From an uncultured Clostridia bacterium (GTDB taxonomy: Bacteria > Bacillota > Clostridia > Christensenellales > UBA1750): 64,000 bases of DNA. Below are positions 40,411-48,986 of this stretch, piece after piece. The stretch's first letter is position 1. Each line of letters starts with the position of its first letter. The notes below the pieces were generated by a model. That model saw only the letters and a list, made by a program, of their open reading frames with translations. It was not told the origin of the DNA and did not search any database. The stretch spans positions 38,613 through 102,612 of the forward strand of contig CAJFMX010000008.1 of assembly GCA_904393115.1 (NCBI GenBank), written 5' to 3'. Made by a program: the position numbers and the translations under genes.

Positions 40411-43400
40411 TCAGTCGGGGGTGTTTCCCTGCGCGGTCTCGATCTGCGGGCTGACGAGCAGGCCCATCCTGCGCAGGCGGTACTCGTAGCACCAGCGGAT
40501 GCCGGTCGAACGCCAGCAGTCCGGGCCGTACCAGGTCAGGCTGTCGTCGCAGTTGTGGACGCAGCCAAAGCCGTTGACGCGGTTGCCGTAGACCGTGATG
40601 CCCATCTCATGCGCGCCGGGGGTGAGGCCGTCGAACCGGAACTCGTAGGGCGCATAGGCCAGGTCGCCGGCGCGCTCGCCGTCCATCTCCATGCCCAGCA
40701 CCGCGCCGCGGTACTGCGGCACGCGCACGCGAAGGCTCGTGCCCGCGACCTCCACGGGGATCTTGTAGGTCACGTTTCCGCAGTAGAAGGGCAGGCCCTG
40801 GCTCGTCCAGTCGCCAAAGCCGAGCTCGCGCACGGGCGGGGTGATCGTCTTTTCCGCGCCGGAGACGCGCACGCCAAAGTCGCCCAGCAGGTAGCACCAC
40901 TCCACGTTCGTGCGGCGGCCAAAGGGGATCGCCAGCTCAATCGCGCTCTCCCCCGCGGGCAGGTCCGGCAGGGGCACGGTCTTGATGCACTCGTCCACAA
41001 ACCAGCCGTCGACCGCGCTGGGGACGGGCGCGCCGTTGACGCGGATCTCCACGCGCTCGGCGTCCTCCAGGGCAAGGCGCGGCGCGAGGACGGCGATCTC
41101 GCTGCGCACGGTGAACTGCAGGCGCATCTTGTGGACGATCGGCTCCTCCGGCACGACCCAGGGCTGCGCCACGTGGTCCTTGCGCGAGGGCCAGGAAAGC
41201 GCTGCGCGGAAGGCGTTGTCCGCGCGCAGCAGCTCCTCTTCCTCCTGCCAGGGGCCGTCGTCAAAGGCGAAGCGCGCCGTGTCCAGCAGCAGGACGTTCG
41301 GCTCGGACAGGGCGACCTTCACCGGCCGGCGCAGCGTACGATACGGGAACGCCTGCTGCGGGGCCTGCGCTTCCCCTTGCGTGCGGACGCCGGGCACAAG
41401 GCGCAGCAGCAGGCTGTCATGCGCGTAGAGCGCGCGGCGCAGGACCGTGTTCCCGCCCGCGTACTCCGCGGCAAGGGGGACGATGTCGCCCGTCGCGGTG
41501 TCGAGCAGGTCGACCTTCCAGGACCCGCGCAGGCGCACGACCAGCTCCTGCCGCGGGCAGACGTCCGGGTTTTCCGGCTTCCTTCCGTTGCAGAGGAAGA
41601 CGTAGCGCGCGTCCCCTTCCGCGCGGACCTGGTGCAGCAGGTGGTTTGTGCGCGCGCCGTGCTCGTCGCGCACGTCGAGGAAGCGCGCGCCGTCCACGGC
41701 GGACAGGATCTCCCCGCGGGAGAAGCCCACGGTGCAGGCGCGCTGCGCCAGCTTCCTTGCGCGGTCCGAGGGCTCGGCGTCCACAAGGCGCGGGATCTGC
41801 CCGGCGAAGACGAGCTTGCCGCCCGCGTCCGCAAAGGCCTCCAGCCGCTCCAGGGTGCTCGCGCGCAGCGTCTCGCACGCGGGCACGAGCACGATGTCGT
41901 AGTCCATGCAGCCCACGGAGAGCGGCGCGCCGCCCGCCGCGCACTGCTGCGGGAGCAGGGACTCGCTGATGTAGTCAAAGTCGATCAGGCCAAAGAGCAG
42001 CCAGTCCGCAAGGTTCTGGAAGTTCTGGTCCATCTCCTCGCGCACAAGGGCGGTCTGCTCCTGCGGGCCCCAGTGCAGCCAATAGCTCTCCACCGGGTGG
42101 ATGACGCCCAGGCGCACCTGCGCCTTGCCGCGCGTGAGCGCGGAATTGACGCGGGCGAAGTGGTCCTCGACCAGGGGATACTCCTTGTACCAGGGGCTCT
42201 GGTAGCCGATGGAGGCGGGGTAGTCGCGCTTGGCCTCGCCCGCCATGGACACCCACGTCAGGTGCGGCACGCGCGTGGTCACGCCCAGCGCCGCCTGCCA
42301 GTCGCCCCCCAGCTTGTGGCCGCGGAAGTCAAAGTCCCAGTTCGTCACGCCGTAGAGCTCCGAGAGCACGCCCGGGCAGCCGAACTGGCGCGAGGCGGAC
42401 TGCGCCTGCTTGGCGGTGGTGTACTCCCGATAGTCGCAGAGCATGTCGATGCCCGGCAGGCCGAAGGAGCGGTAGGAGCGCATGGCCTCGCCCAGGGCCG
42501 CGGTCTGGGAGTGGAGCGTCGGCTCCTCCATCATGTGGCCGGTGAGCAGGATGCCGTTTTCGCGGCACCAGGCGCCGCAGGTGTCGGCAAAGGCCGAGGC
42601 AAAGCGCTCGGCGATGTGGTCGTGGTAGCGGTAGCGCGCGCGGGAGACCTCGCCGTCCGGCTTTTCCCAGATGAGCTCGGGCAGGCGCGCCATCAGGTCC
42701 TCGCCGTAGGATGCGGCATAGGTCGCGGGCAGGTCGTCCGTCCAGGGCAGGACCACGTCCTTCTTCTCCCCGGCAAAGCCCAGCGTGGTCTTGCGCGGGA
42801 ACTGCGGCTCGTCGGTGAAGATCGAGGGCACAGCCTTGCCGAACTCGTCGCCGACGACCTGCTTATAGCGCTCGTGCGTGACGGCGACAAAGCGCTCGAT
42901 GGCCTTCTTGTCCAGGGTATTGACATAGGTCTGGTTGTTGTACCAGGGGCTCTCCGTCGCGTGCTCGAGGTAGGCGTACCAGGCGCTCTCGCCGGGCTGC
43001 GCCCTCTCCCCGTCCGCAAGGCGGCGGTAGGCGGCAAGCTCGCCCGCCTCGTTCAGCCGCACGGCGTAGCGCGCGAGGAGTTCGCCGTTGCCCTTGCGCG
43101 AGGCGCGCGCAGAGGAATCCAGCGCTTCATGCTCGCCGGAATCCTCCTCGTAGGGCACGGGGGTGAAGAGCAGGTGCCGCGCGCGGTAGGCTTCGTCCTT
43201 TGTCACATAGCCGCCCGCCGCGCCCGAGGGCCAGCGGTCCTCGTCGTAGAGGTAGGCGAGCATCTTCTCCTGCTTGGCCTTGTCCGTGCAGGCGCGGATG
43301 AGGTGCATGAACTCGTCGGAAAGGTAGGTGGTGCTCATGCCCGTGCGCACGTGCATGTGGAAGCCGCCCATGCCCATTTCCTTCATCTGGTCGATCTCGC

Positions 43401-43524
43401 GCAGGAGCTGGTCCTCGCTGAGCTCGCAGTTCCAGGCCCAAAATGGCGCGGCGCGGTACTCGCTCGGCGGGTTGCGGAAGGTGCTCTCGTCCAGAGCGGG
43501 CTTCTTGTTTTCCGGATACAGCAT
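40411..43524 (-). CDS. Large GH106-like glycoside hydrolase
   Basis: Putative alpha-L-rhamnosidase-type glycosidase. 1037 residues, no signal peptide, so intracellular. The N-terminal catalytic part has FRNPPSEYRAAPFWAWNCEL and MGMGGFHMHVRTGMSTTYLS, the opening stretch shared by GH106-like enzymes, then FTDEPQFP and LTGHMMEEPTLHSQ with candidate catalytic acids. C-terminal galactose-binding-like beta domains follow (from about 800: FTVRSEIAVLAPRLALEDAERVEI-like, then FDGLTPGAHEMGITVYGN). Rhamnosidase activity is inferred from family likeness only. RBS AAAGGGGGAG. Cotranscribed with xylB. Confidence 0.75.
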   Translation of the reverse strand: MLYPENKKPALDESTFRNPPSEYRAAPFWAWNCELSEDQLLREIDQMKEMGMGGFHMHVRTGMSTTYLSDEFMHLIRACTDKAKQEKMLAYLYDEDRWPSGAAGGYVTKDEAYRARHLLFTPVPYEEDSGEHEALDSSARASRKGNGELLARYAVRLNEAGELAAYRRLADGERAQPGESAWYAYLEHATESPWYNNQTYVNTLDKKAIERFVAVTHERYKQVVGDEFGKAVPSIFTDEPQFPRKTTLGFAGEKKDVVLPWTDDLPATYAASYGEDLMARLPELIWEKPDGEVSRARYRYHDHIAERFASAFADTCGAWCRENGILLTGHMMEEPTLHSQTAALGEAMRSYRSFGLPGIDMLCDYREYTTAKQAQSASRQFGCPGVLSELYGVTNWDFDFRGHKLGGDWQAALGVTTRVPHLTWVSMAGEAKRDYPASIGYQSPWYKEYPLVEDHFARVNSALTRGKAQVRLGVIHPVESYWLHWGPQEQTALVREEMDQNFQNLADWLLFGLIDFDYISESLLPQQCAAGGAPLSVGCMDYDIVLVPACETLRASTLERLEAFADAGGKLVFAGQIPRLVDAEPSDRARKLAQRACTVGFSRGEILSAVDGARFLDVRDEHGARTNHLLHQVRAEGDARYVFLCNGRKPENPDVCPRQELVVRLRGSWKVDLLDTATGDIVPLAAEYAGGNTVLRRALYAHDSLLLRLVPGVRTQGEAQAPQQAFPYRTLRRPVKVALSEPNVLLLDTARFAFDDGPWQEEEELLRADNAFRAALSWPSRKDHVAQPWVVPEEPIVHKMRLQFTVRSEIAVLAPRLALEDAERVEIRVNGAPVPSAVDGWFVDECIKTVPLPDLPAGESAIELAIPFGRRTNVEWCYLLGDFGVRVSGAEKTITPPVRELGFGDWTSQGLPFYCGNVTYKIPVEVAGTSLRVRVPQYRGAVLGMEMDGERAGDLAYAPYEFRFDGLTPGAHEMGITVYGNRVNGFGCVHNCDDSLTWYGPDCWRSTGIRWCYEYRLRRMGLLVSPQIETAQGNTPD

Positions 43525-43586
43525 GGTTTCTCCCCCTTTGCTTTGGGTTTTTGTCTTGTTCTGTGCAGGTTTTTCGGTCTTTTTGC

Positions 43587-44249
43587 TTAGAAGGCGCAGT
43601 ATTCGGCCATGTAGGCTTCCATGCGGGCAAGGACGTCCGCGTAGTCGCCGCGGGTGCGCAGGTATTCGCAGATGTCGCGCGCGTCGACGATGGAGTGGAC
43701 CTGGATGCCGTAGGTCTCCATGACCTCCATGACCGCCGTCTTGCCCGGCGTCGCGCCCACCTCGCACCGGTTGACGGAGATGAACATGTGCGGCACGGTG
43801 ACCTTGGCCGCGGAGGTCAGGATGGGCATGGTCTCGCGCACGGCGGTGCCGGCGGTGATGACGTCCTCGATGATGGCGATGCGGTCGCCGTCCTTGGGCT
43901 TATAGCCGACGAGGCTGCCGCCCTCGCCGTGGTCCTTCTCCTCCTTGCGGTTGAAGAAGAAGGGCAGGTCCTCCCCGTAGAGGCGGGAGAGCGAGGCGGA
44001 GGTCGTCGTTACCAGCGGAATGCCCTTGTAGGCCGGGCCGAAGAGCGCGTCGACCTCGCCCGCAGCCATCTCGTGCACGCAGGCGGCGTAGAAGTCGCCC
44101 AGGCGCGCGATCTGCGCGCCCGTGCGGTACAGGCCCGTGTTGACAAAGTAGGGCGTGCGCCGGCCGCTCTTGGTGACAAAGTCGCCGAAGCGGAGCACGT
44201 CGCAGGACATCATGAATTCAATAAACTTCTTCTTTGCATCGGTAAGCAT
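43587..44249 (-). CDS. pyrE: Orotate phosphoribosyltransferase
   Basis: Joins orotate to PRPP in pyrimidine synthesis. 220 residues. Motifs: GDFVTKSGRRTPYF near the N-terminus, GPAYKGIPLVTTTSASL, NRKEEKDHGEGG with the flexible catalytic loop Lys, and the PRPP site IIEDVITAGTAV. The other pyr genes are not in the window. It is followed after 62 bp by the glycosidase gene without a visible terminator, an unusual partner. Confidence 0.95.
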   Translation of the reverse strand: MLTDAKKKFIEFMMSCDVLRFGDFVTKSGRRTPYFVNTGLYRTGAQIARLGDFYAACVHEMAAGEVDALFGPAYKGIPLVTTTSASLSRLYGEDLPFFFNRKEEKDHGEGGSLVGYKPKDGDRIAIIEDVITAGTAVRETMPILTSAAKVTVPHMFISVNRCEVGATPGKTAVMEVMETYGIQVHSIVDARDICEYLRTRGDYADVLARMEAYMAEYCAF

Positions 44250-44272
44250 GTCGTTCTCTCCTTTTTTCGGAT

Positions 44273-44316
44273 CGGCCCGAGCGTCGGGAGCGGCCCGAGC
44301 GTCGGGGGCGGCCCGG
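44273..44316. repeat. Tandem 18-bp repeat upstream of pyrE
   Basis: Two and a half copies of CGGCCCGAGCGTCGGGAG (44273-44290, 44291-44308, partial from 44309). It falls in the untranslated leader of pyrE; each unit contains CCCGAGCGTCGGG, able to form a small hairpin. Confidence 0.75.
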
Positions 44317-44324
44317 GCACTCCC

Positions 44325-44333
44325 AGTATAGCA
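44325..44333 (-). promoter_or_regulatory. Extended -10 promoter of pyrE
   Basis: Minus strand TGC-TATACT (TATACT at 44325-44330), just after the stop of the GNAT gene. The -35 region is weak. Confidence 0.6.
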
Positions 44334-44363
44334 TCTGCGCGCCGCGCAGGGAAGGGCGATTTC

Positions 44364-44909
44364 TCAGCCCCGGCCCCAGAAAAACTCCGACCGGGTCATG
44401 GAATAGGCCATCTCGTCCTCGATTCTTCCGTCGTAGTTCCTGCCGGCCATGCGGCGCAGGCCCTCGGGGCGGAAGCCCAGGCGCTCGATGACGCGGCGGG
44501 AGCGCTCGTTCCAGGGGTAGTGGAAGACGGTCATCAGCTCCACGCCGAGCTCCGCAAAGGCGTATTCCAGCGCGGCCATGCACCCCTCGTGCATGAAGCC
44601 CTGGCCCCAGTCCTTTTCGTTCATGACGTAGCCGAGCATGCGCACGGGCAGGCCCTTTGGCCGGGACTGGTCCTCGTGCAGGCCGATGGAGCCGATGACG
44701 CGGCCGTCGTCCTTGCGCTGCATGGCGAAGTTGTCGTCATGGGGCAGGAACAACTCGCGCAGGACCTGCTGCGTCTCCTCGATGGACTCGTGGGGCTTCC
44801 AGCCGGCCGCGGGGCCGACGTTCGGCGTGCGGGCGTAGTCGTACATGTCGGGCGCGTCCTCCAGCGTCCACGGCCGCAGGATGAGGCGCGCCGTGCAGAG
44901 CGTCTTCAT
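44364..44909 (-). CDS. GNAT family N-acetyltransferase (RimJ/RimL type)
   Basis: Acetyl-CoA-dependent acetyltransferase of the ribosomal-protein type; substrate not known. 181 residues. TARLILRPWTLEDAPDMYDYA at the start and VGWAGLHEDQ-type strand (here RVIGSIGLHEDQ), LGYVMNEKDWGQGFMHEG for CoA and VFHYPWNERSRRVIERLGFRPEG are typical of RimJ/RimL members. Start MKTLCTARL has AAAGGAGG upstream, directly after the consensus-like promoter at 44943. Confidence 0.88.
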   Translation of the reverse strand: MKTLCTARLILRPWTLEDAPDMYDYARTPNVGPAAGWKPHESIEETQQVLRELFLPHDDNFAMQRKDDGRVIGSIGLHEDQSRPKGLPVRMLGYVMNEKDWGQGFMHEGCMAALEYAFAELGVELMTVFHYPWNERSRRVIERLGFRPEGLRRMAGRNYDGRIEDEMAYSMTRSEFFWGRG

Positions 44910-44942
44910 GGAACCGCCTCCTTTTGCGTTTGCGATGCAATC

Positions 44943-44971
44943 AGTATACCAAAATCCGGCATGGCCTGCAA
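44943..44971 (-). promoter_or_regulatory. Promoter of the GNAT gene
   Basis: Minus strand: -35 TTGCAG (44966-44971), 17-bp spacer, -10 TATACT (44943-44948). It is divergent from the MATE promoter 26 bp away. Confidence 0.8.
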
Positions 44972-44996
44972 TCGGAAAGGCCATCCAAAAAAGAGA

Positions 44997-45025
44997 TTGC
45001 ATTCGCCCTGCCCCTCCTGTAAAAT
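44997..45025 (+). promoter_or_regulatory. Promoter of the MATE transporter gene
   Basis: Plus strand: -35 TTGCAT (44997-45002), 17-bp spacer, -10 TAAAAT (45020-45025) with TG before it. About 40 bp of leader precede the ATG. Confidence 0.8.
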
Positions 45026-45070
45026 AGAAGGGGTACACAGAAAAAAAACGTAGGGAGTGGGTAACAGAAC

Positions 45071-46486
45071 ATGGCCAAATTCAGCATTCGGAGGCTGTTT
45101 GACGTGCGCGACATGACGAGCGGAAGCCCCATGGCGTGCATTGCGCAGTTCTCCGTCCCTCTGCTCATCGGCAACCTCGCCCAGCAGCTCTATTCGACCG
45201 TAGACAGCATCGTCGTGGGCCAATACGTGGGCGACGGCGCGCTGGCCGCCGTCGGCGCGAGCAATCCGGTCATCAACCTTTTGCTGGTGCTCTTCATCGG
45301 CATTTCAACCGGCGCGGGCATCATGGTTTCGCAGTATTTCGGCGCAAAGCAGCGCGAGCAGCTCTCCATGACGGTCGGCAACTGCATGACGCTGACGCTG
45401 CTGTCCTCCCTTGTGATCACGGTGCTGGGCGTTGTGATCACCCGGCCGCTCATGGGCCTCCTCAACACCCCGGAGGAGATCTTTGACATGGCCTGCGACT
45501 ACATGCTCATCATCTTCCTGGGGAACGTGGGCACCTCGTACTACAACATCGTCTCGGGCATCCTGCGCGGGCTGGGCGATTCGTTCACGCCGCTCGTCTT
45601 CCTGCTGGTCGCCTGCGGCCTCAACATCGTTCTGGACCTCTACTTCGTGGCCGTGCTGGGCATGGGCGTCGCGGGCGCGGCCTGGGCCACGATCATCTCC
45701 CAGATCATCTCGGCGATCCTCTGCATCCTGCGCCTGTGGCGGATGAAGGACATCATCTCCATCGACCGCAAGACGCTGCGCCTGCACGGGTTCTACGCCC
45801 TGCAGCTCGCGCGCCTGGGCCTGCCCTCGGGCATCACGCAGGGCATCTTCTCCCTGGCGATGATCGTGGTGCAGTCCCTGACCAACTCCATGGGCACGGC
45901 GGTCATCGCCTGCACGACGGTCGTCATGCGCGTGGACGGCTTTGCCATGATGCCCAACTTCACCTTCGGCACGGCCATGACCACCTTTGCCGGCCAGAAC
46001 ATGGGCGCCGGGCTCCTGGACCGCACGCGCCAGGGCACGCGCGCCGGGCTCAAGCTCGCCGTGATCTGCGCCTGCATCCTGACGCTGTGCATCCTCCTGT
46101 TCGGCGAGAACCTGATGCGCATGTTCACCTCCACGGACGAGGTGGTGCGCCTGGGCATGCGGATGCTGCGCGTCATCGCCGTGGGCTACATCGCCATGGC
46201 GGTCACGCAGACGCTCTCGGGCGTGATGCGCGGCGCGGGCGATACGCTCACCCCCATGTGGATCTCCCTGATCACGACCGTCGTGCTGCGCGTGCCGGTG
46301 GCCTACATCTGGGCCTTCCTCACCCGGAGCGAAGCCCTGCCGCACGGCTCCTCGGACGCGATCTTCTTCTCCCTGCTCATCTCCTGGGTGATGGGCGCGC
46401 TCATCACCACCTACTTCTTCCGCCGCGGCAAGTGGCGCCAGAAGGCCATCACCGGCAATGCGGACCGCTCCGTCCAGTTCGACTGA
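45071..46486 (+). CDS. MATE family multidrug/cation antiporter
   Basis: Inner-membrane exporter of the MATE superfamily. 471 residues, about twelve hydrophobic helices in two homologous halves; SVPLLIGNLAQQLYSTVDSIVVGQYVG in the first half and GLPSGITQGIFSLAMIVVQSLTNSMG in the second mark the repeats. FRG-type LRGLGDSFTP and MRGAGDTLTPMW loops are the usual MATE marks. One of only three plus-strand genes; monocistronic with its own promoter and a strong terminator. Substrate unknown. Confidence 0.93.
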   Translation: MAKFSIRRLFDVRDMTSGSPMACIAQFSVPLLIGNLAQQLYSTVDSIVVGQYVGDGALAAVGASNPVINLLLVLFIGISTGAGIMVSQYFGAKQREQLSMTVGNCMTLTLLSSLVITVLGVVITRPLMGLLNTPEEIFDMACDYMLIIFLGNVGTSYYNIVSGILRGLGDSFTPLVFLLVACGLNIVLDLYFVAVLGMGVAGAAWATIISQIISAILCILRLWRMKDIISIDRKTLRLHGFYALQLARLGLPSGITQGIFSLAMIVVQSLTNSMGTAVIACTTVVMRVDGFAMMPNFTFGTAMTTFAGQNMGAGLLDRTRQGTRAGLKLAVICACILTLCILLFGENLMRMFTSTDEVVRLGMRMLRVIAVGYIAMAVTQTLSGVMRGAGDTLTPMWISLITTVVLRVPVAYIWAFLTRSEALPHGSSDAIFFSLLISWVMGALITTYFFRRGKWRQKAITGNADRSVQFD

Positions 46487-46499
46487 CAGGCGGGCGCAG

Positions 46500-46537
46500 C
46501 AAGGGCCCCGGATTTCTCACGAAATCCGGGGCCCTTG
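46500..46537 (+). terminator. 17-bp hairpin terminator after the MATE gene
   Basis: Arms 46500-46516 and 46521-46537 are exact reverse complements with loop TCAC, followed by TTGTATG. It starts 14 bp after the stop. Confidence 0.85.
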
Positions 46538-46560
46538 TTGTATGCGCTTCTGACCGCAGG

Positions 46561-46960
46561 CGGCACGGGGCGTATGCGCAAGGGGGCGAAGCCCCTGGAG
46601 GCCGTGCGTTTGGGCCGCAGGCCCAATAAGCCGGCCGAAACCCCGGGCCGCGTATGCGGCACGGGGCGTAGCCGTAGGGGGCAAAGCCCCTGGAGGCCGT
46701 GCGTTTGGGCCATCGGCCCAATAAGCCGGCCGAAACCCCGGGCCGCGTATGCGGCACGGGGCGTAGCAGCAGGGGGCAAAGCCCCTGGAGGCCGTGCGTT
46801 TGGGCCATCGGCCCAATAAGCCGGCCGCAACCCCGGGCCGCGTATGCGGCACGGGGCGTAGCAGCAGGGGGCGAAGCCCCTGGAGGCCGTGTGTTTGGGC
46901 CATCGGCCCAATAAGCCGGCCGCAACCCCGGGCCGCGTATGCGGCACGGGGCGTATGCGC
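46561..46960. repeat. 95-bp tandem repeat array between convergent genes
   Basis: CGGCACGGGGCGTA occurs at 46561, 46657, 46752, 46847 and 46942: four full units of 96, 95, 95 and 95 bp and a fifth partial one. Units differ by a few bases. Each contains small hairpins: GGGGC-AAA-GCCCC and TGGGCC-ATC-GGCCCA. Both outer boundaries read GGGGCGTATGCGCAA, inner ones read GTAGC(C/A)G(T/C)A. Because 95 is not a multiple of three, all frames stay open on both strands; I do not regard any of these frames as a gene. It fills the stretch between the MATE terminator and the efflux permease stop, where no gene is seen. Confidence 0.95.
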
Positions 46961-46981
46961 AAAAGCGGCTCCGTGCGAAGT

Positions 46982-48250
46982 CTATTCGTACCGCAGCGCC
47001 TCGATGGGGTCGAGCTTGGCGGCTTTGTTGGCCGGGTAGTAGCCGAAGAAGACGCCGATGGCGAGCGAGAAGCTCACCGCGATCGCGATGGAGCCGATCG
47101 AGGGCAGCGCCGGGAAGCCCAGGAGATTGGAAGCCGCATATCCCAGCACCGCGCCGACGATGATGCCGATCACCCCGCCGATGAGGCAGATGATCATGGC
47201 CTCGACCACGAACTGCACGCGGATGGCGCTGTTGGGCGCGCCCAAGGCCTTGCGGGTGCCGATCTCGCGCGTGCGCTCGGTGACGGAGACGAGCATGATG
47301 TTCATCACGCCGATGCCGCCAACGACGAGCGAGATGCCCGCGATGACCGCGATAGCGATGGAGACGGTGTCCAGCATGCTGCTCATCTGGGAGACCATGG
47401 TCTCCATGCTGATGGTGTAGACGCTAAAGTCCTGGTTGTCCGCATAGTAGCGGTTGAGGAAGTCCGCGGCCTCGTTGGCGACGGTCTGGGAGTCCATCTG
47501 CACGTCCGCGGTGACGGTGGCGCTGGTGAACCCCTCCTCCGCGCCGGTGATGCGGTGGGAGGTCGTCACCGGGATGTAGAGGTCGGTGCGCTTGTCCGCC
47601 TCCGAGCCCGTGCCCAGCAGCGCGGCGTAGGGCGAGTCCACGTTTTCATAGACGCCGACGATGGTGAAGTTGTAGATGTCGTCGTTCAGCGTCACGCGGA
47701 CCTCCTGGCCCAGGGCGTCGCGGTTGGAGAGCCCGGGGAACATCTTTTCCACGAGGAAGTCCGAGACCACGGCCACGTACTTTGTGCCCTCCATGTCGCG
47801 GTCGGTGATCGTGCGGCCGGTGAGCAGGTTGACGTTGTTGACGGAGAGATAGGCGCCGTTGACTCCCGTGACGGAGACGTTGGCGTACTTGTGGCCGTCC
47901 TTGGCCTGGCCGCTGCCCGCGGACTCGGAGATGGAGTAGTCCAGCACGCCGGGGACCTCCTCGACCAACGCGTCGAGCATGTCCGTCGTGAGCAGGTCGT
48001 CCTCCTCCGGGGTGAGGATCTCCATGGAGTTGAGGTCGACGACGCGCTGCTGCACGGCGACGGTGATGTTGTTGACGCCCAGGGAGGACATCGCGTCGGT
48101 GACGGAGCCGGTGACCGCGTCGCCCACGCACATGATGCCGATGACCGAGCCGATGCCGATGATGATGCCCAGCATCGTCAGCAGCGCGCGCATCTTGTTC
48201 GACCGCAGGCCGTTCAGGGCCAGGAGCACGTTTTCCCACATTCCGGTCAT
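46982..48250 (-). CDS. MacB-type ABC transporter permease
   Basis: Permease of a MacAB-like export or envelope system. 422 residues: N-terminal helix (MRALLTMLGIIIGIGSVIGIM), a MacB periplasmic core domain (about 45-285) outside the membrane, and three C-terminal FtsX-type helices, with VSVTERTREIGTRKALGA, the FtsX signature. It overlaps the ATPase gene by 4 bp. Being Gram-positive, substrates may be peptides or lantibiotics. Confidence 0.92.
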   Translation of the reverse strand: MTGMWENVLLALNGLRSNKMRALLTMLGIIIGIGSVIGIMCVGDAVTGSVTDAMSSLGVNNITVAVQQRVVDLNSMEILTPEEDDLLTTDMLDALVEEVPGVLDYSISESAGSGQAKDGHKYANVSVTGVNGAYLSVNNVNLLTGRTITDRDMEGTKYVAVVSDFLVEKMFPGLSNRDALGQEVRVTLNDDIYNFTIVGVYENVDSPYAALLGTGSEADKRTDLYIPVTTSHRITGAEEGFTSATVTADVQMDSQTVANEAADFLNRYYADNQDFSVYTISMETMVSQMSSMLDTVSIAIAVIAGISLVVGGIGVMNIMLVSVTERTREIGTRKALGAPNSAIRVQFVVEAMIICLIGGVIGIIVGAVLGYAASNLLGFPALPSIGSIAIAVSFSLAIGVFFGYYPANKAAKLDPIEALRYE

Positions 48251-48981
48251 GCTTCCTCCCCCCCTTCGCGATTGGGCACGATGCGGCCGTCGGAGATGGT
48301 GACGATGCGGTCGGTCTCGGTGGCCAGCTTGTAGTTGTGGGTGATGAGCACGATGGTCTTGCCGTGCTTGTCGTGCAGGTCGTGGAACAGGTCCATGACC
48401 AGGCGGCCGGTCCGGCTGTCCAGGGCGCCGGTGGGTTCGTCCGCCAGGATGATGGCCGGGTCGTTGGCCATGGCGCGGGCGATGGCCACGCGCTGCTTCT
48501 GGCCGCCGGAGAGCTCGTTGGGCATGTGGTTCATGCGCTCGGTCATCTCGACCATCTCCAGCAGCTCCTTGGCGCGCTTGGTGCGCTTGCCGGCGGGGAC
48601 GCCGGCGTAGAGCATGGGCAGCTCCACGTTCTTGAGCGCGGAGGTGCGCGGGATCAGGTTGAAGGTCTGGAAGACGAAGCCGATCTTCCCGTTGCGGATC
48701 TTGGAGAGTTGGTCGTCCTTGGCCTCGTCCACGCGCACGCCGTCCAGCTCGTAGGTGCCCTCCGTCGGGCGGTCCAGCGCGCCAATGATGTTCATCAGCG
48801 TGCTCTTGCCCGAGCCGGACTCGCCCACGATCGAGAGGAACTCGCCCTCGCGGACGTCCAGGGAGATGCCGTTTAAGATCTGGAGCTCGTTGGGCGTGCC
48901 GATGTAAAAGCGCTTAATGATGTCGCGCATCCGGATGATGGTCCTTGCGGGGGCTTCCCGCTGCATCTGCACTGCTTCCAT
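48247..48981 (-). CDS. MacB/LolD-type ABC transporter ATP-binding protein
   Basis: ATPase of the export system. 244 residues: Walker [11 protein letters not shown]-loop [19 protein letters not shown] (the NLIP.T....NVELP motif of this family), signature [15 protein letters not shown], Walker [14 protein letters not shown] and H-loop ITHN. The start [11 protein letters not shown] follows the adaptor stop by 5 bp; an earlier ATG at 49008 would overlap the adaptor and has no ribosome site. Confidence 0.93.
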   Translation of the reverse strand: MEAVQMQREAPARTIIRMRDIIKRFYIGTPNELQILNGISLDVREGEFLSIVGESGSGKSTLMNIIGALDRPTEGTYELDGVRVDEAKDDQLSKIRNGKIGFVFQTFNLIPRTSALKNVELPMLYAGVPAGKRTKRAKELLEMVEMTERMNHMPNELSGGQKQRVAIARAMANDPAIILADEPTGALDSRTGRLVMDLFHDLHDKHGKTIVLITHNYKLATETDRIVTISDGRIVPNREGGEEA

Positions 48982-48986
48982 TCCGC

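Noticed and set aside
40309..43590. 1093-residue open frame on the plus strand opposite the glycosidase gene
   Set aside because: Composition is antisense-like (RAVAHRGHD type) and there is no ribosome site or motif; the minus-strand glycosidase explains this DNA.
46561..46960. CRISPR array
   Set aside because: Units are contiguous 95-bp repeats with no unique spacers, and no cas genes are nearby.
46411..46962. Three overlapping minus-strand frames and several plus-strand frames across the repeat array
   Set aside because: The repeat unit of 95 bp shifts frame each time, so the same peptide recurs in every frame; no start signals, and the DNA is better explained as a non-coding repeat.
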